Source: Bosea beijingensis (GTDB lineage Bacteria > Pseudomonadota > Alphaproteobacteria > Rhizobiales > Beijerinckiaceae). Taken from it: a stretch of 64,000 nt of DNA. The position numbers and the translations under genes were made by a program. Position 1 is the first letter of the stretch. Every line of letters starts with the position of its first letter. Location: assembly GCF_030758975.1 (NCBI RefSeq), contig NZ_CP132359.1, positions 3,013,366-3,077,365 of the forward strand, read 5' to 3'. This document shows, one piece after another, positions 32,301 through 41,368 of the stretch. The notes beneath the pieces were generated by a model that was not told the DNA's origin, did no database searches, and worked only from the letters and a program-made list of their open reading frames with translations.

Positions 32301-32950
32301 TGATGCTCAGCGCCGCACTCACTGCCGCGGTGACCTATCTCGGGCAGGGAGCGGTCGTCACGATCGGGTTGTCTCTTGCGACAATCCTGGTCGCTGCCGC
32401 TGCCGGCCTGCCGCTTGCTGTGATCGGCCTTTATGCCTGGGCTCCCTTGCGCTGGCTCGCGGCGCTGTATGGGCTCGTGATCCGCGGCGTTCCGCTTCTG
32501 GTCCTTCTCGTCGGCAGCTATTTCAGCTTGCCCTATCTCGGCTTCGACCTGCCGCTGCATTTCGTCGTGATCCTCGTCGGCGGCCTCTATTTCGCGGCTT
32601 ACGCGGCCGAGGTGTTCCGGGCAGCGCTCGCCGCGGTTCCAAAACAGCAGTGGGATGCCGGGAGAGCCCTCGGCATGCGCCGGCTCCAGCTCTTCACCAT
32701 CGTCATCCTCCCCCAGGCACGACGCTTGAGCATCGCTCCCTTCGTCAATGTCGCGCTCGTCGTGGTGAAGAACACCTCGCTGGTTTCGGCGATTGGCGGC
32801 TGGGAACTTGTGGCCGCTGGCCGCGAGATCGGCGAGCGCACGATGGAGATCCTCCCCGCTTATCTCGCGGTCGCCGCCTTCTACTTCGTGATCTGCTTCA
32901 CGCTCTCGCGGATCGGTCGCCACATCGAACAGAGAACCCGCCATGGTTGA
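32300..32950 (+). CDS. Amino acid ABC transporter permease, second subunit
   Basis: A 216-residue permease from ATG 32300 (a second ATG at 32303 is equally possible), overlapping the previous stop. It has the same architecture as its partner: YGLVIRGVPLLVLLVGSYFS, YFAAYAAEVFRAALAAVPKQ, the coupling loop QWDAGRALGMRRLQLFTIVI, and five membrane helices. The open frame extends far upstream inside the first permease but only the part from 32300 resembles a permease. It overlaps the ATPase gene by 8 bp. Confidence 0.92.
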   Translation: MMLSAALTAAVTYLGQGAVVTIGLSLATILVAAAAGLPLAVIGLYAWAPLRWLAALYGLVIRGVPLLVLLVGSYFSLPYLGFDLPLHFVVILVGGLYFAAYAAEVFRAALAAVPKQQWDAGRALGMRRLQLFTIVILPQARRLSIAPFVNVALVVVKNTSLVSAIGGWELVAAGREIGERTMEILPAYLAVAAFYFVICFTLSRIGRHIEQRTRHG

Positions 32951-33749
32951 TCGTCAGAACCCTTCGGAACCGGCGCCGCTCGTCATCGTCGATCATGTCG
33001 GCAAATCCTTCGGCGCGATCGAGGTGTTGAAAGACATAACCCTCACGGTCCAGAGCGGGGAGGTGCTGTCGCTCATCGGCCCCAGCGGCTCCGGCAAGAC
33101 CACGCTGCTGCGCTGCGTGAACTACCTCGAAACCTATGAGCGCGGGCTGATCACCATCGCCGGTGAGAGCGTCGGGGTGCGCATCGCGCCGGATGGCGGC
33201 CGGCGCCGCAAGCCCGACCGCGAGATTGCAGCGCTACGCGCGCAGGTCGGGATGGTGTTCCAGCACTACAATCTCTTTCCGCATCTGAGCGTGCTGGACA
33301 ATCTGACCGTCGCCCCGCGCCGGGTGCGCGGGGAGGCGACAGCGCCCGTGCGCGAGCGGGCACTCGCCCTGCTGGCGCGCGTCGGCCTCGCCGACAAGCG
33401 CGACCGCTACCCGTCGGAGCTCTCGGGCGGACAGCAGCAGCGCGTCGCGATCGCGCGCGCGCTGACGATGCAGCCCAAGATGCTGCTGCTCGACGAGGTG
33501 ACGTCCGCGCTCGATCCGGAATTGGTCGGCGAGGTGCTCGACGTGATCGGCTCACTCGCGGCCGACGGCATGACCATGATGATCGTCACCCATGAAATGC
33601 AGTTCGCGCGGGAGGTATCGAGCAGGGTCGCATTTATGGCGGATGGCCTGCTGATCGAGAGCGGTCCGCCCGGCGAGATTTTCGGGGCGCCCAAGCATGA
33701 GCGACTCCGGGCTTTCATGCAGCGCTACCGCGCCGGCAACCGCCTCTGA
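32943..33749 (+). CDS. Amino acid ABC transporter ATP-binding protein
   Basis: A 268-residue ATPase of the GlnQ/HisP class: Walker A GPSGSGKTT, Q-loop VGMVFQHYNLFPHLSV, signature LSGGQQQR, Walker B MLLLDEVTSALD and switch histidine IVTHEMQFA. A 25-residue insert (VGVRIAPDGGRRRKPD) after the first strands is slightly unusual. It energises the two permeases immediately upstream, completing the transporter. Confidence 0.95.
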   Translation: MVDRQNPSEPAPLVIVDHVGKSFGAIEVLKDITLTVQSGEVLSLIGPSGSGKTTLLRCVNYLETYERGLITIAGESVGVRIAPDGGRRRKPDREIAALRAQVGMVFQHYNLFPHLSVLDNLTVAPRRVRGEATAPVRERALALLARVGLADKRDRYPSELSGGQQQRVAIARALTMQPKMLLLDEVTSALDPELVGEVLDVIGSLAADGMTMMIVTHEMQFAREVSSRVAFMADGLLIESGPPGEIFGAPKHERLRAFMQRYRAGNRL

Positions 33750-33775
33750 CCCCATTTCACGGACGGATCATTGTT

Positions 33776-34894
33776 ATGGATTCAGTTGAATTGCGCCCGA
33801 CATGGTGCGAGATCGATCTCGCCGCCATCACGCACAACCTCACGCAGATGCGCGGTCTGCTCGGCCCTGACGTAGCAATCTATATCTGCCTCAAGGGCGA
33901 TGCGAACGGCTGCGGGGCCGTGGAGATCGCAAAGCGTGCCGCCGCACAAGCAGCGGGTTTCGCGTTCGGTAACATCGACAGCGCCATCGCCTGTCGGAGA
34001 GCCGGTGTTTCCAATCCGATCCTGCTGTATCCGACCTGCCTGCCGGAGATCGCGCCGCTGCTGGAGCGCGAGCATCTGATGCCCACTCTGTCCACGCTGG
34101 CGGATGTCGAGTCGTGGGATGGGGCGGCGCAGCAGCGCCTGCCTGTGTTCCTGAAGATCGACGCGGGCGGCTTTCGGGCCGGCGCCTTGCCGCATCATGC
34201 TGCCGAGATGGCCCGCGCTATCGTCGCGAGCCGCCGCCTCGAGCTGGCAGGCATCTATGGCCACCCGATGACGAGCTACGGTTTCGATGACGAGGCTTAC
34301 ACGGTTGCCCAGTTGGGAGCTTTCCGGCAGGCACTAGCGGCCATCGACGAAGCCGGCATTCCGGTGCCGATACGGATGGTTTCGAGTTCGGCCATTCTCC
34401 TGGGGTATCCGGAAGCCGACTTCAACGCGGTTGACCCGGGCCGGCTTGTGCTCGGCCTTTCGTTCCCCGCGGCTGCCGAACGTCAGGCGACTTGGCAGCC
34501 GGCGCTGGTCGGCCTGAAGAGCAGGCTTGTCATGGTCAAGTCTCTCGCCGAGACCGGGGGGGTCCCGCCCGCGCCCTTCATACGGCTGAAGCCGGACATG
34601 CGGTTGGGCCTGATCCCTTTCGGCTGGAGCGACGGTTATCCCAAGCGGATGCCAAAGGATGCGATGGCTCTGATCAGAGGGCGCCGGGCACCTCTGATCG
34701 CTCCGACGCATTCTGAGCTTATACGGGTCGATCTGACGGACATCCCGGAAGCCGAAGTCGGCGACGAGGTGGTTCTGCTCGGACGGTCAGGCGATGTCGA
34801 AATCAGCCTTGCGGAATTAGCGAAGCAGTGGGGCGTCTCGACATACGACCTTTCCCCTGCGATCGGGAAGACGTTGCCACATCGGTACATCTGA
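33776..34894 (+). CDS. Alanine racemase-like PLP enzyme (divergent active site)
   Basis: A 372-residue protein with the alanine racemase fold: an N-terminal PLP barrel (WCEIDLAAITHNLTQMRGLL, PLP-lysine motif CLKGDANGCGAVEIA, FLKIDAGGFRAGAL) and a C-terminal beta-domain (GLIPFGWSDGYPKRM, then APLIAPTHSELIRVDLTDI). The segment that normally holds the second catalytic base, a tyrosine in a YG-x-T context, reads ETGGVPPAPFIRLKPD here, and the usual RICMDQ motif is replaced by THSELI. It may be an amino acid racemase or epimerase of other specificity, or a PLP enzyme of different function. It lies 26 bp after the amino acid ABC operon and probably acts on its cargo. Confidence 0.75.
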   Translation: MDSVELRPTWCEIDLAAITHNLTQMRGLLGPDVAIYICLKGDANGCGAVEIAKRAAAQAAGFAFGNIDSAIACRRAGVSNPILLYPTCLPEIAPLLEREHLMPTLSTLADVESWDGAAQQRLPVFLKIDAGGFRAGALPHHAAEMARAIVASRRLELAGIYGHPMTSYGFDDEAYTVAQLGAFRQALAAIDEAGIPVPIRMVSSSAILLGYPEADFNAVDPGRLVLGLSFPAAAERQATWQPALVGLKSRLVMVKSLAETGGVPPAPFIRLKPDMRLGLIPFGWSDGYPKRMPKDAMALIRGRRAPLIAPTHSELIRVDLTDIPEAEVGDEVVLLGRSGDVEISLAELAKQWGVSTYDLSPAIGKTLPHRYI

Positions 34895-35029
34895 CCGAGA
34901 TCGCCTTGAGCGGCCCGGGCCGACGCGACCTGACGTTGAAAGGTCTGAATTTGCTGCGGGAGGCTGAGGCAGCCTTATAGTGATACCTCGTTGGGCAGTC
35001 GATCAATCCATGCGCCTGTCATGACGAGC

Positions 35030-35947
35030 TCAGAAATATTCCCTCCTGAAGCTATCTCTAACAATATCCAGATACTTCAGTGCCTTCTCATTCCCATGCC
35101 TTGAGAACACAACATATCGATAAGTGGCCCCTGGGCGAAATGGGATGAATGCAAGGTCTAGCCCTAGCGTCGCGTACTGCTTTGCAGTGAATTCGTTATC
35201 GACCGATACGCAAAGGCCATTTGCGATGTACATCGCGCCCAACCCCACGGAATCGACATAAATATTGGCTGAGGAGGCGTTTCGCCGCCTATTGGAAACG
35301 CTCGACCCCAGAGGGTTGGCTGCATATTCGCGCTCGATCGACAGCAATTTCTGGCTGGCGAGATCCTCCTCGGTGATGAAATCCTTGTGGGAAAGCGGGT
35401 GGCCGGCGCTCATGATGCAGACGCTCCGGATTTCGGCGATCACCTGCCAATAAAAAAACCGCTCGTCGAGCGGCAGGCGGGAGATGCCCAGATCGGCCTC
35501 GCCGGTCAGCAGACTATGGGCGATCTGATCATATCGCTCTGCTTTGACGTGAAGCTCCAAAGTCCTGTCGGCACGATCCAATTCCAGAGCAAGCTTCGGG
35601 ATGAAGCTCAAGCAAGTGATATGCGGCGCGCTTATCGTCAGAGTGTTTCGCGTCGCCGAGAACGAGTCCAGGATTTCGTCCTCGATATGCTGCAATGTTT
35701 CAAAGTACCGGTCGATGCGATTGTAGATTTCAATTGCGTTCGTCGTCGGAATTAGGCCGCGACCGTCTCGCACGAAAAGCTTCTCGCCGACCGCATCCTC
35801 GAACTGTTTGAGATGCTGGCTGACCGCCGACTGGGTCACGCCCAGCGCCTTTGCCGCACGCCTCGTCGAACCGGCCCTGATGATCTCGCGAAAGATCTGT
35901 GCCGGCCTCAGCCCGATCGATCCGGCCAGTCGGGCGATATCCTTCAT
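35030..35947 (-). CDS. LysR-family transcriptional regulator
   Basis: A 305-residue protein. The DNA-binding domain is at about residues 14-75 (AQIFREIIRAGSTRRAAKAL, then GVTQSAVSQHLKQFEDAVGE) and the effector domain follows (NTLTISAPHITCLSFIPKLA). It is divergent from the dipeptide ABC transporter operon at 36123 and its probable regulator, with a short palindrome in between (35989-36003). Confidence 0.92.
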   Translation of the reverse strand: MKDIARLAGSIGLRPAQIFREIIRAGSTRRAAKALGVTQSAVSQHLKQFEDAVGEKLFVRDGRGLIPTTNAIEIYNRIDRYFETLQHIEDEILDSFSATRNTLTISAPHITCLSFIPKLALELDRADRTLELHVKAERYDQIAHSLLTGEADLGISRLPLDERFFYWQVIAEIRSVCIMSAGHPLSHKDFITEEDLASQKLLSIEREYAANPLGSSVSNRRRNASSANIYVDSVGLGAMYIANGLCVSVDNEFTAKQYATLGLDLAFIPFRPGATYRYVVFSRHGNEKALKYLDIVRDSFRREYF

Positions 35948-35988
35948 CTTTCTTTCCTGGAGCCGGAGGGCACATTGCGATGAGGGAT

Positions 35989-36003
35989 ATTAGCAGAACT
36001 AAT
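35989..36003. promoter_or_regulatory. Candidate LysR operator (ATTAG-N5-CTAAT)
   Basis: A perfect 5-bp inverted repeat around CAGAA contains TTAG-N5-CTAA and fits the T-N11-A form. It lies about 40 bp from the LysR start and 120-135 bp before the transporter operon. Confidence 0.45.
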
Positions 36004-36122
36004 CTGCCTTGCAGAAACTTAATAAATTGACCCGTTCAGCCACCTCTTCGATTGTTCGTCACAGAGAGTTCCACAGGACCTCTGCGGCATAGCATCCCGC
36101 TTCGCCCGGCTTCTGCAACGAC

Positions 36123-37745
36123 GTGGGAGCGCCAATAAAAATGAGGGGTATCGTCTTGAAACACCTGTCTTTTCTTCGCATCCGGCTTGCCTTGGCTGCG
36201 AGCGCCCTTGCCGGCCTCGCTACCCTGTCTCAGCCCGTCGCCGCCCAAACGTTGCGGGTCGCGACCTCGTATAAGCTGATGACTCTCGATCCCCATTATG
36301 CAGATCTGAACGAGAACAATTCCCTCCTGTCGCATGTCTACGAGCGCCTGGTGAACCAGGACAGCCAGCTCGATCCGCAGCCGGGCCTCGCGACCTCGTG
36401 GAAGCGCCTTTCGGACACGCGATGGGAATTCAAGCTGCGCGAAGGAGTCCGCTTTCATGACGGCTCACCCTTCACCGCGCGGGACGTGATCTACTCGCTC
36501 ACGCGTATCCGGGATTTCCTGACGCCGCCGAGCGGCGGCTACCGGTCCTATGCGAAGGCGATGAAATCCATCACGGCGCCGGACCCGTTGACCGTCGTCA
36601 TCGAAACGAACACCGATTCCCCGACGCTGCCGCTTTCGCTGGCCGCGATCTTCATCATGCCGCACAAGGCGGACGGGTTCGCCTCAACCGATGAATTGAA
36701 TGCCGCGGCACGGCCAATTGGGACCGGACCCTACAGGTTCCAGAACTGGCAGTCCGGTGAAACTTTCCGCCTGACGCGGAACGACGGGTACTGGGGCGGG
36801 ACACCGGCATGGGCCGAGGTGACCTTCAGGGTAATCGAGAGCCCTGCCGCGCGCGTCGCCGCGCTGACGACGGCCGATGTCGATGTTGCCGACTATGTTC
36901 CGGCGCGAGACGTTCCCGGCCTCAAGCAGCGCGGCCTCAAGATCGAGAGCACCAGTGCCGCGCGCTCGAACTTCCTCCAGTTCGACATCGAACGGGAAAC
37001 CGCTCCCGGCGTGACCGACAAATCCGGCAATCCGATCAAGAACCCCTTCCGCGACAAGCGCGTACGCCAGGCTCTCTCCATGGCCACCGACCGCCCCTTC
37101 ATCGTGGAGAAAATTCTTCTTGGATACGGCACTGCGGCCACTCAGATATTTCCGGGCGGCCTGTCCGGAACCTCTCCGAATCTCAAGGTCGCCGCTCCTG
37201 ACTACGGCGCCGCGAAAGCCTTGCTGGCCGAGGCCGGCTTTCCCGACGGGTTCAACGTCGTGCTGGCCGGGCCTGCGGGGCGTTATCCCGGCGACAGCGA
37301 GTCACTTCAAGCGATCACGCAGAACTGGGCGCGGATCGGTGTGCGCGCCCAGCCGGCCGTCGCTCCGTTCTCGGTTTTCGCCACGCAGCGGGCCAAGGGC
37401 GAGTATCCTGTCTGGTACGGCGGCTGTTCGGGCGATGCTGTGTCGTTCTGCCTGGATGCGCTGCTTGCATCCCCGAATGTCGAGTTGGGTACGGGCTCGT
37501 TGAACTACGGCAAATACTCCAATCCGCAATTCGACGCGAAGCTGGCGACGGCGAAGACGATCGAGGAAGGGCCGGCGCGCAGCGCCGCACTCGCGGCCGC
37601 GACGGAGTTCGTCATGGCCGACTATCCGATGCTGCCGCTCTACCATTTTAGCCTGATCACCGGGCATGGGCAGAAGGTGCGCTCCTATGCCGTGCATCCA
37701 CGCGGATGGACGACCGCCATGCAGGCCGTCCCCGCGGGACAGTGA
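36123..37745 (+). CDS. ABC transporter substrate-binding protein, family 5 (dipeptide type)
   Basis: A 540-residue periplasmic binding protein with a signal peptide (HLSFLRIRLALAASALAGLA, cleavage near PVAAQT) and the SBP_bac_5 landmarks KLMTLDPHYADLNENNSLLS, LREGVRFHDGSPFTARDVIY and IGTGPYRFQNWQSGETFRLT. The start is uncertain: the first ATG at 36123, an ATG at 36141, or a TTG at 36156 that gives the most compact signal peptide. It is the first gene of a complete dipeptide-type uptake operon. The ligand is unknown. Confidence 0.92.
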   Translation: MGAPIKMRGIVLKHLSFLRIRLALAASALAGLATLSQPVAAQTLRVATSYKLMTLDPHYADLNENNSLLSHVYERLVNQDSQLDPQPGLATSWKRLSDTRWEFKLREGVRFHDGSPFTARDVIYSLTRIRDFLTPPSGGYRSYAKAMKSITAPDPLTVVIETNTDSPTLPLSLAAIFIMPHKADGFASTDELNAAARPIGTGPYRFQNWQSGETFRLTRNDGYWGGTPAWAEVTFRVIESPAARVAALTTADVDVADYVPARDVPGLKQRGLKIESTSAARSNFLQFDIERETAPGVTDKSGNPIKNPFRDKRVRQALSMATDRPFIVEKILLGYGTAATQIFPGGLSGTSPNLKVAAPDYGAAKALLAEAGFPDGFNVVLAGPAGRYPGDSESLQAITQNWARIGVRAQPAVAPFSVFATQRAKGEYPVWYGGCSGDAVSFCLDALLASPNVELGTGSLNYGKYSNPQFDAKLATAKTIEEGPARSAALAAATEFVMADYPMLPLYHFSLITGHGQKVRSYAVHPRGWTTAMQAVPAGQ

Positions 37746-37755
37746 GGGCACGGCC

Positions 37756-38724
37756 ATGACGAGCGCCATCGTCGGAAGGCTGTCGCAGGCCTTCCTCGTC
37801 CTCCTCGCCCTGTCGGTGATCGGTTTTGCCGGAATCCACAGCGTCGGCAATCCCGTCTACAACGTCGTCAATATCGAGACGGCCACCGCCGAGGACATCC
37901 GCAACGCGACCATCGCGCTCGGCCTCGATCAGCCGCTCTGGTGGCAATATTACCGCTTCATGAGCAACGTTCTCGCCGGCAACTTCGGGACGTCCTACAT
38001 ATATCACCTGCCGGCTTTCGCGCTGGTCATGAGCAAGCTGCCCGCGACGCTCGAACTCGCGACGATAGCCATGCTGATCGCCGCGCCCTGCGGCACCCTG
38101 CTCGGCCTGCTGGCAGGCCGCCGGCAGGGCGGATGGATCGATCGCGCGGTCCTCAAGACGAGCGTGTTCGCGCTCAGCATCCCGTCCTTCTGGCTGAGCA
38201 TGATGCTGATCCTTCTCGGCGCTGTTGCGATGGGCTGGTTTCCGGCAAGCGGGCGCGGATCGACCGTCCTGCTGATGGGCCAGGAATGGAGCTTCCCGAC
38301 GCTGAACGGGCTGCGCCACCTGGCGCTCCCCGCCCTGACACTCGCGATCCCCAATGTCGCATTGATCGCGCGGCTGGCACGGGCGGGAACGATCGAGGTC
38401 GAGAAACAGGATTTCGTGCGGTTCTGCCGGGCGAAGGGCCTCTCATCCGGGCGCATCCTGTTCAGGCACACCTTGCCGAACATCAGCATCCCGATCGTCA
38501 CGATGATCGGGATGCAGTTCGGCGGGATGCTCGCCTTCGCGGTGATCGTGGAGACCATCTTCGCCTGGCCGGGCATCGGCAAGCTGCTGATCGACTCCAT
38601 CCAGTTGCTCGACCGCCCGGTCGTGATGGCAACCCTGACCTTCGTCTCGGTCGTCTTCATCGGACTGAACGCCCTGGTCGACCTGTTCTACGCCGTGCTC
38701 GACCCGCGCGTGCGCCTGTCGTGA
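37756..38724 (+). CDS. Dipeptide-type ABC transporter permease (DppB family)
   Basis: A 322-residue permease: N-terminal helix (LSQAFLVLLALSVIGFAGIH), periplasmic segment with IALGLDQPLWWQYYRFMSNV, core helices, coupling loop QDFVRFCRAKGLSSGRILFR and the family ending LDRPVVMATLTFVSVVFIGL and DPRVRL. The start at ATG 37756 leaves a 10-bp gap after the binding-protein gene; the longer upstream frame lies inside that gene and is discounted. Its stop overlaps the next start (GTGATGA). Confidence 0.93.
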   Translation: MTSAIVGRLSQAFLVLLALSVIGFAGIHSVGNPVYNVVNIETATAEDIRNATIALGLDQPLWWQYYRFMSNVLAGNFGTSYIYHLPAFALVMSKLPATLELATIAMLIAAPCGTLLGLLAGRRQGGWIDRAVLKTSVFALSIPSFWLSMMLILLGAVAMGWFPASGRGSTVLLMGQEWSFPTLNGLRHLALPALTLAIPNVALIARLARAGTIEVEKQDFVRFCRAKGLSSGRILFRHTLPNISIPIVTMIGMQFGGMLAFAVIVETIFAWPGIGKLLIDSIQLLDRPVVMATLTFVSVVFIGLNALVDLFYAVLDPRVRLS

Positions 38725-39605
38725 TGAAAGCTGTAATCATGCGCGCTCTTTGGAAGCGCCCGGAACGAAGGCGCGTCGGCCTCGCCAAGCTCGTGCTCGC
38801 CGCTTATGCCCTGCTGGCGCTCGCCGCGCCCGCCATCGTTCCCCAGAACCCCTACGACCCCCTGCAGATCTTCGGATGGGAGGCGTCATCGCCACCTGGC
38901 ACCGCGAGCGGCGGCGGCTATGTCTATCTTCTGGGAACAGACGGCCTCGGGCGCGATATCGTCAGCACCATCCTCTACGGTCTGCGCATCAGCCTCGTCG
39001 TCGCCGTCACCAGCACCGCGATCGCGGCCCTGATCGGCGTCACGGTCGGTGTCAGCGCAGCCTATTTCGGCAAATGGGTCGACGCCGTGATGATGCGCAT
39101 CGTCGATCTCCAGCTCAGCCTTCCGACCATCCTCGTGGCCCTGATCGCCATCGTCACGCTCGGCCCGGGTATCGATCGCATCATCCTCGCGATTATCATC
39201 GTGCAATGGGCGACCTATGCGCGGATCGCGCGCGGCGTCGCCCTAAGCGAGATCGGAAAGCCCTACCTCGATGCGACACGGCTGCTGCGTCTGCCCAACG
39301 GGCGGATCATCTTCCGGCATCTCCTGCCCAACAGCATCGCGCCGGCGATCACGCTGATCCCGATCGAGCTCGGGCATGCGGTCGCCCTCGAAGCGACCCT
39401 GTCCTTCCTCGGCCTGGGCGTGCCGATCGACAAGCCCTCGCTCGGCTCGACGGTGGCGAACGGCTTTCAGTACCTGCTGACCGGCCAGTACTGGATCAGC
39501 CTGTTTCCCGGCCTGGCGCTGTTCGGCCTGATCGCAAGCATCAACTTCGTAGGCGAAGACGTCCGGCGCAACCTGGATCCGAGGAGCCGTTCCCATGACG
39601 CATGA
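38724..39605 (+). CDS. Dipeptide-type ABC transporter permease (DppC family)
   Basis: A 293-residue permease with an N-terminal helix (KLVLAAYALLALAAPAIVPQ), the DppC signature LLGTDGLGRDIVSTILYGLR, core helices, coupling loop LDATRLLRLPNGRIIFRHLL and the LEATLSFLGLGVPIDKPSLG motif seen in DppC proteins. It starts at the ATG overlapping the DppB-like stop; the much longer upstream frame is antiparallel noise in the neighbour. It overlaps the ATPase gene by 11 bp. Confidence 0.93.
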   Translation: MKAVIMRALWKRPERRRVGLAKLVLAAYALLALAAPAIVPQNPYDPLQIFGWEASSPPGTASGGGYVYLLGTDGLGRDIVSTILYGLRISLVVAVTSTAIAALIGVTVGVSAAYFGKWVDAVMMRIVDLQLSLPTILVALIAIVTLGPGIDRIILAIIIVQWATYARIARGVALSEIGKPYLDATRLLRLPNGRIIFRHLLPNSIAPAITLIPIELGHAVALEATLSFLGLGVPIDKPSLGSTVANGFQYLLTGQYWISLFPGLALFGLIASINFVGEDVRRNLDPRSRSHDA

Positions 39606-41265
39606 TCGCGCGCCGCCAACGCTGCTCACCGTCCGGAACCTCACCCTCAAGCATCGCGGCACGACGGCGATCCTGCATGACGTAAGCCTCGACCTGCACC
39701 GCGGCGAAGTTCTCGGCCTCATCGGCGAGTCCGGAGCAGGCAAGTCGACCCTCGGTAACGCCATCCTCGGCCTGCTGCCGGTCGAGTTCGAACGGACAGG
39801 CGGCACGATCCTGTTCGAGGGAGAAGCGCTCCACGCTTCGGACGGGCGCCAGTGGGAGCGGATCAGGGGGCGCAGGATATCCGCGATCTTCCAGGATCAT
39901 ACCGCATCGCTCGATCCTCTGATGGCGATCGGCCCTCAGCTCGAAGAAACGATCCTGGCCACCAACGACGGGATCTCGCGTCAGGATGCGCGCGTTCGCG
40001 TCATCGACCTGCTGACCCGCGTCGGCATTCCAGAAGCGAACGAGCGCTATCACAGCTACCCGCATCAGTTCTCCGGCGGGCAACGTCAGCGCGTCGTCAT
40101 CGCGATCGCGCTTGCCGGATCTCCCGACATCATTATCGCGGACGAGCCGACCTCCGCCCTCGACGCAACAGTCCAGAAGCAGATCCTTAATCTCCTGCGC
40201 GAGCTCGTCGATGAAATCGGGGTGGCCATCATCCTCGTCACGCACGACATGGGCGTCGTCTCGGATATCACGGACCGTGTCGTCGTGATGCGCCACGGGA
40301 GGGTCGTGGAGCAGGGGGTGACGTCCTCGCTCCTGGATGCACCCAGAGAGACGTACACCCAGAGCCTGCTCGCAGCGGTGCCGCGATTGCGTCTGTCCGC
40401 CCCCGGAACACGCCAGGAAAGCCTCGATGGTTTGGGAGGTCCGCCGTCTACCCAGATGCAGGAAGCCTCGGGCGCGCGGCCGCTTCTCGTCGCAAGCGGA
40501 GTCGGGAAGACCTTCTCCGGGCGCTCGCTCACATGGTTTCGCAAGGGAAGCGCGAAGCCGGCGCTGCAGGATGTCACGGTCCAACTGGAGCATGGCGCAA
40601 TCACCGGTATCGTTGGGGAAAGCGGTAGCGGGAAGAGCACGATGGGCCGGATCATCGCGGGCCTGGAAACCGCGGGCAACGGCACGCTCGACATCGAAGG
40701 CACAGCTTTCGACATCGCGCGTTCCGGCTCGCGCAGCGGGTTGCTGGGCAAGGTACAGATGATCTTCCAGGATCCTGCTGTCTCGCTGAATCCACGCATG
40801 TCGGTCGGCGAGACGCTGCGGGAAAGCGTCCGCTTCGGCACTGCCCGGCCCGGGAGCCAACGCCCGGACGTGGCCGCGATGATGGACCGGCTCGGGCTGG
40901 CACGCAGCTTCCTCGACCGATACCCGCATCAGCTATCAGGCGGGCAGAAGCAGCGCATCTGCATCGCGCGCGCGCTCCTCGCCAGCCCACGGATCATCGT
41001 CGCGGACGAGCCGACTTCCGCGCTCGACGTCTCGGTGCAGGCGGAGATCGTCAAGCTGCTGAGGGAGAATGTGGCCGATCAGGGCATCGCGATGCTCTTC
41101 ATCTCCCACGATCTCGCGCTCGTGCAGGAGCTCTGCAGCGAGATCTACATATTCAAGGACGGAAAGGTGGAGGATGAGGGCCCTGCGGATTTCATCTTCG
41201 CGCAGTCCAGAAATCCCTACACCCGAAGTCTGATCGACGCGCGTCCCCGGCGTTTCACGCAATGA
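39595..41265 (+). CDS. Fused double ATP-binding protein of the dipeptide ABC transporter (GsiA/DppD-DppF type)
   Basis: A 556-residue protein with two complete nucleotide-binding domains. N-terminal domain: Walker A GESGAGKST, signature FSGGQRQR, Walker B IIIADEPTSALD. C-terminal domain (from about residue 300): Walker A GESGSGKST, signature LSGGQKQR, Walker B IIVADEPTSALD. This is the usual fused form replacing separate DppD and DppF. It completes the transporter encoded just upstream and is the only peptide-type ATPase in the window, so it might also serve the ATPase-less operon at 6.2-11.6 kb (inference). Confidence 0.94.
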   Translation: MTHDRAPPTLLTVRNLTLKHRGTTAILHDVSLDLHRGEVLGLIGESGAGKSTLGNAILGLLPVEFERTGGTILFEGEALHASDGRQWERIRGRRISAIFQDHTASLDPLMAIGPQLEETILATNDGISRQDARVRVIDLLTRVGIPEANERYHSYPHQFSGGQRQRVVIAIALAGSPDIIIADEPTSALDATVQKQILNLLRELVDEIGVAIILVTHDMGVVSDITDRVVVMRHGRVVEQGVTSSLLDAPRETYTQSLLAAVPRLRLSAPGTRQESLDGLGGPPSTQMQEASGARPLLVASGVGKTFSGRSLTWFRKGSAKPALQDVTVQLEHGAITGIVGESGSGKSTMGRIIAGLETAGNGTLDIEGTAFDIARSGSRSGLLGKVQMIFQDPAVSLNPRMSVGETLRESVRFGTARPGSQRPDVAAMMDRLGLARSFLDRYPHQLSGGQKQRICIARALLASPRIIVADEPTSALDVSVQAEIVKLLRENVADQGIAMLFISHDLALVQELCSEIYIFKDGKVEDEGPADFIFAQSRNPYTRSLIDARPRRFTQ

Positions 41266-41368
41266 CGCGGCAATAGCTCCGGAACGCAGCCGCAACAGCG
41301 CTCCGGGCATCCGTTCAACCCCACCCCGTTCACGCTGCGACGTGCCGCGGCGCAGGAGAGGCTTTGCC

